Positions 58,846-64,000 of a stretch of 64,000 bases of DNA are shown in pieces. The stretch comes from Parapedobacter pyrenivorans (GTDB taxonomy: Bacteria; Bacteroidota; Bacteroidia; Sphingobacteriales; Sphingobacteriaceae). The notes under the pieces were generated by a model. That model was not told the origin of the DNA, searched no databases, and saw only the letters and a list, made by a program, of their open reading frames with translations. Position 1 is the first letter of the stretch. Every line of letters begins with the position of its first letter. The stretch lies in contig NZ_BMER01000001.1 of the NCBI RefSeq assembly GCF_014636865.1, forward strand, positions 2,158,718-2,222,717. The letters are read 5' to 3'. The position numbers and the translations under genes are program-made.

Positions 58846-60681
58846 ATGAATACAGCCAATCAACATACCTTTCATATACCCGTAATGGGGTTGGGATTCA
58901 CGATCGATACGCCTTTGAAAGTGGCGCGGTTTGGGATATCGTCCGCGCTGTCCTTGGCGGACGACCACTTGGTGGAACAGATGCGTGAATGCCACGCAAG
59001 GGCATTCGATCGTCCCTTTAGTCCCATTTCACCTAAATCCGAAGACTATCGGGCTAAGCGGATCACGGCATACCTCAACCTGCTATACGATATTGTGGAT
59101 CAGCAGGTGTGCCAGCTACGTAGCAACCGATTTGAGGCGGGTAGCGATCTCACCCGCTATTTCGAATTGCTACCGGAAGGATCGCCATTGAGAAGCGAAT
59201 ACCTTACCATGTGCGCCAGCAGCGGCGAAGCGCGCGACCGACTAGCCATGGGCCTTCGCGCCGCTGTGAGGGCTGGGGCGATCGATGTGAATATCATGAC
59301 TAAGGTAGACAAAACCAATTACGCTCCGGATGGTACACCATTGCCGCCAGCGTATTCGGATGCATCGGCCGCATTGCGGGGGTTCGCCAGGAGCAGGCTT
59401 CGCTCGGCCGTCATTTTGTCGGCAGGATTGAATCCCCGGCTGTACAGTTATTTTGAAAATTTCGACGATTTCTTTCCGGATGAAGACGGCAGGCTTGCCA
59501 AGCGGATCATTTTGAAGGTCAGTGATTACCGATCGGCATTGATCCAAGGTAAACTGTTGGCGAAAAAGGGGCTCTGGGTGTCGGAATTCCGGATCGAGTC
59601 TGGCCTAAACTGTGGCGGGCATGCGTTCGTTAGCGACGGCGTATTGTTGGGACCAATCATGGAGGCGTTCAAAACGCAGCGTGATGCCCTGTATGGAGAA
59701 TTAAAGCGGCTATGCGAGGCTGCGCTTGCCGGTAAAAGCCGGCCGGGGTTCAAAACGGATCCCCAACAGCGCATCACGGTGCAGGGCGGAATCGGTACAG
59801 CTGGCGAAGACCGCTTCTTGTTGGATTATTATCAGTTGGATGGGACCGGCTGGGGTAGCCCCTTCCTGTTGGTGCCCGAGGCCACCAATGTCGATGAAGA
59901 TACGCTCCAGCAGTTAGCGAATGCGCAGCCCAGTGATTTTTACCTCAGTAATGCCTCACCGTTGGGCGTGCCGTTCCATAACTTCCGGCCGAGCAGTTCC
60001 GAGGAGCAGCGTAAATTTCGGATCGCCAAAAACCGCCCCGGCAGCCCGTGCCATAAGAAGTTCCTGTCTTTCAATACAGAGTTTACCGACAGGCCTATCT
60101 GCACAGCTTCCCGGCAGTATCAAAACCTGAAGCTCAACGAAGCGCGGATTAACAGTACCGATGAGCAGGCGTACCAAGAAGCCGCTGCCGCTATTGTGGA
60201 AAAAGACTGCCTATGTGAGGGGCTCGCTGCGCCGGCGGTGCTCGTCAACGATATGCCACCCAAGCACAACCTTAGGGCGGTAACGATATGCCCGGGCCCC
60301 AACTTGGCCTACTTCTCGAAAATAGTATCCCTGAAGGAAATGGTAGGGCATATCTATGGCAAAATCAATCTCTTGAACAATCGTTTCCGTTCAAACCTGT
60401 TCGTCAATGAGTTGCGGTTGTACATCACGTACCTAAAAAAGGAAATCGAGAAGCACCAGCACGACTTTACCGAAAAGCGAGATGCTTACTTCCGGACGTT
60501 CCGGGATAATCTCCTGCTCGGCATCGAATACTACCGATCCATCATGCCTTCGATGCAACCGTATGCCGAAACGAACATAGACGACATGAAGGCGGCCATT
60601 GCCGACGCGGAGCGCATCTTGCTTCAGCTGCCTGTTTTTTACGTTAAAAGCCAATCGTGCAGCCGCAAACCTGTCCGATAG
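58846..60681 (+). CDS. Uncharacterised protein with nitronate-monooxygenase-like barrel motifs
   Basis: 611 residues from 58846; 58816 is an alternative, but 58750 lies inside the second operator and is unlikely. No signal peptide or membrane segment. The start HIPVMGLGFTIDTPLKVARFGISSALSLADD, ESGLNCGGHAF (about 251-261) and ITVQGGIGTAGEDRFLLDYY (about 310-329) resemble the N-terminal strand, the AGGH motif and the FMN-phosphate GGI motif of nitronate monooxygenase/2-nitropropane dioxygenase TIM barrels. The region after it has conserved-looking Cys (402, 419, 455, 457, 482) in PGSPCHKKF, RPICTASRQYQ, KDCLCEG and TICPGPN, which could bind metal. The last 100 residues are helical. Reaction unknown. 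Confidence 0.8.
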   Translation: MNTANQHTFHIPVMGLGFTIDTPLKVARFGISSALSLADDHLVEQMRECHARAFDRPFSPISPKSEDYRAKRITAYLNLLYDIVDQQVCQLRSNRFEAGSDLTRYFELLPEGSPLRSEYLTMCASSGEARDRLAMGLRAAVRAGAIDVNIMTKVDKTNYAPDGTPLPPAYSDASAALRGFARSRLRSAVILSAGLNPRLYSYFENFDDFFPDEDGRLAKRIILKVSDYRSALIQGKLLAKKGLWVSEFRIESGLNCGGHAFVSDGVLLGPIMEAFKTQRDALYGELKRLCEAALAGKSRPGFKTDPQQRITVQGGIGTAGEDRFLLDYYQLDGTGWGSPFLLVPEATNVDEDTLQQLANAQPSDFYLSNASPLGVPFHNFRPSSSEEQRKFRIAKNRPGSPCHKKFLSFNTEFTDRPICTASRQYQNLKLNEARINSTDEQAYQEAAAAIVEKDCLCEGLAAPAVLVNDMPPKHNLRAVTICPGPNLAYFSKIVSLKEMVGHIYGKINLLNNRFRSNLFVNELRLYITYLKKEIEKHQHDFTEKRDAYFRTFRDNLLLGIEYYRSIMPSMQPYAETNIDDMKAAIADAERILLQLPVFYVKSQSCSRKPVR

Positions 60682-60715
60682 ATACAACTTCGGCCAGCTG
60701 AACCTGATCTATCGG
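60675..60715. repeat. Inverted repeat between convergent genes
   Basis: CCGATAGAT (60675-60683) and ATCTATCGG (60707-60715) pair perfectly over 9 bp around a 23-base loop, spanning the stop codon of the large protein and ending just before the permease stop. No T-run, so termination is uncertain. Confidence 0.35.
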
Positions 60716-60718
60716 TTC

Positions 60719-61924
60719 CTAACCCGTGATGATTTGTGGTTTGGTAATTTTCATGCCTGTGATATGCAAGATCAGCGTAGTTGCAACAAGTAGAAAGAAA
60801 GGTGTTTCCCAATCTCCAGCCCAGTCGTGCAATGCGCCGAATAGCGGCGGACCCGCGGCAGCGAGCGCGTATCCGAAGGATTGGGCCATGCCCGATATCC
60901 GAGCGGCATCCCGCGTGGTTCCCGTGCGGAGTACGAACCACATCATCACCAGACTGAACGCAAGGCCCGTGCCCAGGCCAAAGAGGATGACGGCCGGTAT
61001 GATGAACTGCGTCCGCCACCCGATGATCAGCAATAGACTGAGAGCCAGCGTGCCCCCGACAAACCAAAGTAGGGGGGTGTGGTTCTTTAATCGCCCCGCA
61101 ACGATAGGTGCTATAAAGACAACGGGGAGCTGGGTAAACTGGATGAACGAGAGCACCCAACCCGATGTTTCGGAGGCCATACCCCAATCTTGCAGTACGA
61201 CTGGCAGCCACGCTACGGCGCAGTAGAAGAGTAGCGATTGAAGCCCCATGAACACGGTGATATGCCAAGCAAGCCTAGACCGCAGCATGGAGGTGTCCTT
61301 TTGGCGCTGGGCCGCGGTCTCGTCGCTCCGTGATTTTGCCTTGCTCCGCATCAGCTGTGGGATCCAAATGATGATGGCGATGAGCGCGAAAACCAACCAT
61401 ACACCGATGGAGCCCTGCCAACCCATACCGGTCCAATGACCAATTGCTATGCTAAAGCCCGAAGCCAATGATGCTGTAATGTTCATCGCTACGCTGTATA
61501 GGCCGGTGACCAATCCGATTTTTTGAGGAAACCATTTCTTGATAAATGGGGGAACAAGGACGTTGCCGAAGGCAATGCCGCCGCCTACGAGTGCGGTTCC
61601 GCCAAATAGCAACGCAATTGTGGATGACATCCTAACCAGTAGCCCGATGGCAATGGCCCAAATAGCTACCCAAAGTACGATTTCGATATTCCACTTTTCC
61701 GCCAGCTTGGGCGCAATCGGGGAGAGCACCGCGAAAGCCAATAGCGGGATGGTAGTGATCAGGCCGGTCAGCGTATTGGAAAGATGAAGTGCGCCCTGAA
61801 TCTGCGGAACCACGGGACCTACGCTGGTAATGGGCGCTCGTAGGTTGGTTGCCAGGAAGACAATGCCAGTAAGCAAAATAAACTTACCCAAACGTGTCGT
61901 CCCTGCTGTTTCTTCTTTCGTCAT
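60719..61924 (-). CDS. CynX/NimT-family MFS transporter
   Basis: 401 residues, twelve membrane helices. The first helix and loop (LGKFILLTGIVFLATNLRAPITSVGPVVPQIQGALHLSNTLTGLITTIPLLAFAVLSPIAP, residues 12-72) are typical of the CynX/NimT group, which exports or imports cyanate or 2-nitroimidazole in some members. The central loop is basic and polar (RSKAKSRSDETAAQRQKD). Convergent with the large uncharacterised gene and divergent from nrdD; substrate unknown. Confidence 0.85.
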   Translation of the reverse strand: MTKEETAGTTRLGKFILLTGIVFLATNLRAPITSVGPVVPQIQGALHLSNTLTGLITTIPLLAFAVLSPIAPKLAEKWNIEIVLWVAIWAIAIGLLVRMSSTIALLFGGTALVGGGIAFGNVLVPPFIKKWFPQKIGLVTGLYSVAMNITASLASGFSIAIGHWTGMGWQGSIGVWLVFALIAIIIWIPQLMRSKAKSRSDETAAQRQKDTSMLRSRLAWHITVFMGLQSLLFYCAVAWLPVVLQDWGMASETSGWVLSFIQFTQLPVVFIAPIVAGRLKNHTPLLWFVGGTLALSLLLIIGWRTQFIIPAVILFGLGTGLAFSLVMMWFVLRTGTTRDAARISGMAQSFGYALAAAGPPLFGALHDWAGDWETPFFLLVATTLILHITGMKITKPQIITG

Positions 61925-62077
61925 ATCACATATCTCCCGATGCTGTGCCGGCGAAAGTAGTGTTAATTCGCTTGATGTTAATGGCGAATGCGCATTTTGA
62001 CAATGGTATTATCGATCGGTCCACCATAAGTTATTCACACGGCGGCTGTATTGTGGATATCTATTCCTTGCGGATTG

Positions 62078-62120
62078 TGCGTATGGTCATAACGCCTAGC
62101 GAAGATGGGAGCTAGTTTTG
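62078..62120 (+). promoter_or_regulatory. nrdD promoter with a half-conserved operator-like site
   Basis: TAGTTTTG (62113-62120) lies 20 bp before the nrdD ATG. TGCGTATGGTCA (62078-62089) is centred 36.5 bp from its end and has one exact GTCA half-site; the other half is TGCG rather than TGAC. No TTTG at the -33 position, which fits an activator-dependent promoter. Only geometry and a half-site support this. Confidence 0.4.
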
Positions 62121-62140
62121 TATATGCAAATGTTTTATAT

Positions 62141-64000
62141 ATGGAAAAATATGTCATCAAACGAAGCGGGGCCTATGAGTCGTTCAAGCCTTACAAGATA
62201 AGCGATGCCATAAAAAAGGCATTCGAAAGTGTATCCCAGCAGCCGGAGGGAGCGGTGTACAACGCCGTGATGGAGTTGCTGGCACATCAAGATACGTGGG
62301 CCGTGGAGGAAATACAGGATTATATCGAGAAAGTGCTCCACCATCGGCAGCACTTTGAAGTGATGCGTTCCTTCATGCTGTATCGGCATACGCGGAAACT
62401 CCAGCGCGAACACCTGTATGGGTTAAGTGAAGCCACGACGTATATCGATAGCTCGCAAACCATTGAAGAGTATATCGGCAGGACCGATTGGCGCATCAAT
62501 GCTAACGCGAACGTTTCTTACTCCAGTGCCGGGCTCGTGAACAATACCGCGGGAAAAGTAATAGCCAATTATTGGTTAGACAAGGTGTATAGCAAGGAGG
62601 AGGGGTATGCACATCGGAATGGCGATATCCATATCCACGATTTGGATTGCCTGACGGGCTATTGTGCCGGATGGAGCCTGCGCGTATTGCTCAATGAGGG
62701 TTTCAACGGCGTACGCGGACGGGTAGAAAGCCGGCCGCCATCCCATTTTCGCGCGGCATTGGGGCAGCTAGCTAATTTCCTAGGCATCTTACAGAGTGAA
62801 TGGGCCGGGGCACAGGCATTTAGTTCGTTTGATACGTACTTGGCGCCCTACGTGTTTAAGGATCAATTACCCTTTCGCGAGGTATTGAAGGCCATCCGCA
62901 GTTTCGTATATAATGTCAATGTGCCGGCGCGCTGGGGCCAGTCGCCATTCACGAATATTACGCTGGATTGGAATGTGCCGGAGGATCTGAAGGAACAGGT
63001 ACCGACAAAAGGGGATGCCCACCTCTTCACGGGTTTGAAGGACGAGGAATTGATCCAACTTGCCCAACAGCGCGGCGTGACTGCGTTGGAAGACCTATGC
63101 TATAAACATTTTCAGCCGGAAATGGACATGATAAACAAGGCGTATTATATCGTCATGACAGAAGGCGACGCCAACGGGCAACCGTTTACGTTTCCCATTC
63201 CAACAGTCAACATTACCGAAGATTTCGACTGGGAGAGTGAAAATGCGCTGTTGCTCTTTGAGAATACGGCCAAAATCGGGTCTTCTTATTTCCAGAACTT
63301 CGTCGGAAGCCAGTATTTGCTGGACGCGTCGGGCAACCGAGTGGAAAATCCCGAGGCGTATAAGCCCAACGCAGTACGAAGCATGTGCTGTCGGTTGCAG
63401 CTCGATTTGCGGGAATTGTTGAAGCGGGGAAACGGATTGTTCGGCAGTGCTGAAATGACTGGAAGCATCGGCGTTGTGACGATCAATATGGCGCGTCTGG
63501 GCTACCTGTACAAAGGCGATGAGACCGGATTGTACCGGCGATTGGACCATTGGTTGGCTATCGCGAAATCGACGTTGGAGAAGAAGCGGAAATTTGTCCA
63601 GGATTTGTATGATCGTGGCTTGTATCCCTATACCAAGCGTTATTTGTCGCATTTCCGTAACCATTTCTCCACGATCGGTGTCAATGGTACGAATGAAATG
63701 ATCCGGAATTTTTCAGCGGATCGCGCCGATATTGTCTCCGAAGGCGGAATCACTTTCGCCACTGCCATCCTCGAACATATCCGCATGCGCATGCGGGAAT
63801 TCCAGGAAGATACGGGCAATCTGTATAACCTGGAGGCCACGCCAGCCGAAGGCACAACATACCGTTTTGCCAAGGAAGACAAGAAGCGCTTTCGGGAGAT
63901 CCTGCAAGCGGGGCAAGGCGAGAACATTTACTATACCAATAGTTCGCAGTTGCCCGTAGACTATACCGAAGACCCGTTTGAAGCCCTGCTTTTGCAGGAC
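62141..64000 (+). CDS. nrdD: Anaerobic ribonucleoside-triphosphate reductase (3' end missing)
   Basis: Glycyl-radical class III ribonucleotide reductase that makes deoxynucleotides without oxygen. The frame from the ATG at 62141 stays open to the end of the window (620 residues); the glycyl-radical C terminus is beyond it. Residues about 3-90 are an ATP-cone (YVIKRSGAYESFKPYKISDAI). NrdD motifs follow: INANANVSYSSAGL, NGDIHIHDLDCLTGYCAGWSL, QAFSSFDTYLAPYV, PARWGQSPFTNITLDW, PFTFPIPTVNIT, SMCCRLQLDL and HFSTIGVNGTNEMIRNFSAD. The activase NrdG is not in the window and is probably downstream. Confidence 0.96.
   Translation, partial: MEKYVIKRSGAYESFKPYKISDAIKKAFESVSQQPEGAVYNAVMELLAHQDTWAVEEIQDYIEKVLHHRQHFEVMRSFMLYRHTRKLQREHLYGLSEATTYIDSSQTIEEYIGRTDWRINANANVSYSSAGLVNNTAGKVIANYWLDKVYSKEEGYAHRNGDIHIHDLDCLTGYCAGWSLRVLLNEGFNGVRGRVESRPPSHFRAALGQLANFLGILQSEWAGAQAFSSFDTYLAPYVFKDQLPFREVLKAIRSFVYNVNVPARWGQSPFTNITLDWNVPEDLKEQVPTKGDAHLFTGLKDEELIQLAQQRGVTALEDLCYKHFQPEMDMINKAYYIVMTEGDANGQPFTFPIPTVNITEDFDWESENALLLFENTAKIGSSYFQNFVGSQYLLDASGNRVENPEAYKPNAVRSMCCRLQLDLRELLKRGNGLFGSAEMTGSIGVVTINMARLGYLYKGDETGLYRRLDHWLAIAKSTLEKKRKFVQDLYDRGLYPYTKRYLSHFRNHFSTIGVNGTNEMIRNFSADRADIVSEGGITFATAILEHIRMRMREFQEDTGNLYNLEATPAEGTTYRFAKEDKKRFREILQAGQGENIYYTNSSQLPVDYTEDPFEALLLQD

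Noticed and set aside
1-64000. CRISPR arrays, tRNA/rRNA genes, transposases, phage genes
   Set aside because: No spaced direct repeats, tRNA-like cloverleaf or mobile-element gene was recognised in any intergenic stretch; no search tool was run.

Overview
The window looks like the chromosome of a Bacteroidota species, most likely a Sphingobacteriaceae-type bacterium (Parapedobacter, Olivibacter or Sphingobacterium relatives). The support is a SusC/SusD pair, many lipoproteins, weak Shine-Dalgarno signals, and Bacteroidota-type promoters (TAnnTTTG -7 boxes, some with TTTG/TTG about 20 bp upstream). Genus is inference. No rRNA, tRNA, CRISPR, insertion sequence or phage gene was seen.

Layout. 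(1) 1-11411: a co-directional nutrient-uptake locus: partial SusC, SusD, a DUF1735 lipoprotein with tachylectin-like repeats, a Tat-exported DegT/DnrJ-type PLP enzyme, the MurNAc-6-phosphate etherase MurQ, a secreted ceramidase-like hydrolase split by an inserted repeat propeller, and a FucP-like sugar permease. It probably serves an amino-sugar or glycolipid substrate that cannot be named from sequence. (2) 11503-16936: HerA/YjgR-type ATPase, nucleotidyltransferase, dnaK, YjbR protein, small GNAT. (3) 17266-21006: copper-handling genes: a multicopper oxidase with a CopB-like barrel tail, an HMA-DUF3347 protein and a small His/Cys-rich secreted protein. (4) 21150-24735: thioredoxin-like protein, a radical-SAM DNA-repair-type pair, and a 2OG-Fe(II) oxygenase. 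(5) 24799-30851: a MarR-controlled fatty-acid beta-oxidation operon (fadN-fadA-fadE type) with a clear promoter, operator and terminator. (6) 30926-46681: housekeeping and signalling genes: ECF sigma plus membrane partner, nitroreductase, pepT, NDH-2, Usp, DUF4197, GDPD, DUF2752/TM2, HD hydrolase, THUMP methyltransferase, DUF3127 OB-fold, a TPR histidine kinase with NarL-type regulator, and fumC.

(7) 46728-64000: a nitrous-oxide-respiration and anaerobiosis region. It has a Crp/Fnr-type regulator with a polytopic His-rich membrane protein on one strand. On the other are cytochrome c, NosZ, a membrane protein, NosL, NosD, NosF, NosY, a DUF2249-Ric iron-sulfur repair fusion, a DUF1858/DUF2249 protein, a second polytopic His-rich membrane protein, a DUF59 protein, a large uncharacterised protein with nitronate-monooxygenase-like motifs, a CynX/NimT-like permease (opposite strand) and the start of anaerobic ribonucleotide reductase NrdD. 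No nitrate, nitrite or NO reductase is recognised here.

The strongest new observation is a shared promoter design. Tandem TGAC-N4-GTCA-type sites, exactly 22 bp apart, precede both the Crp/Fnr gene and the large uncharacterised gene. The proximal site lies about 36 bp upstream of the end of a TAnnTTTG box in both cases. Degenerate single sites at the same distance precede the cytochrome c/nosZ operon and nrdD. This suggests one Crp/Fnr regulon joining N2O respiration, nitrosative repair, the unknown protein and anaerobic DNA precursor synthesis.
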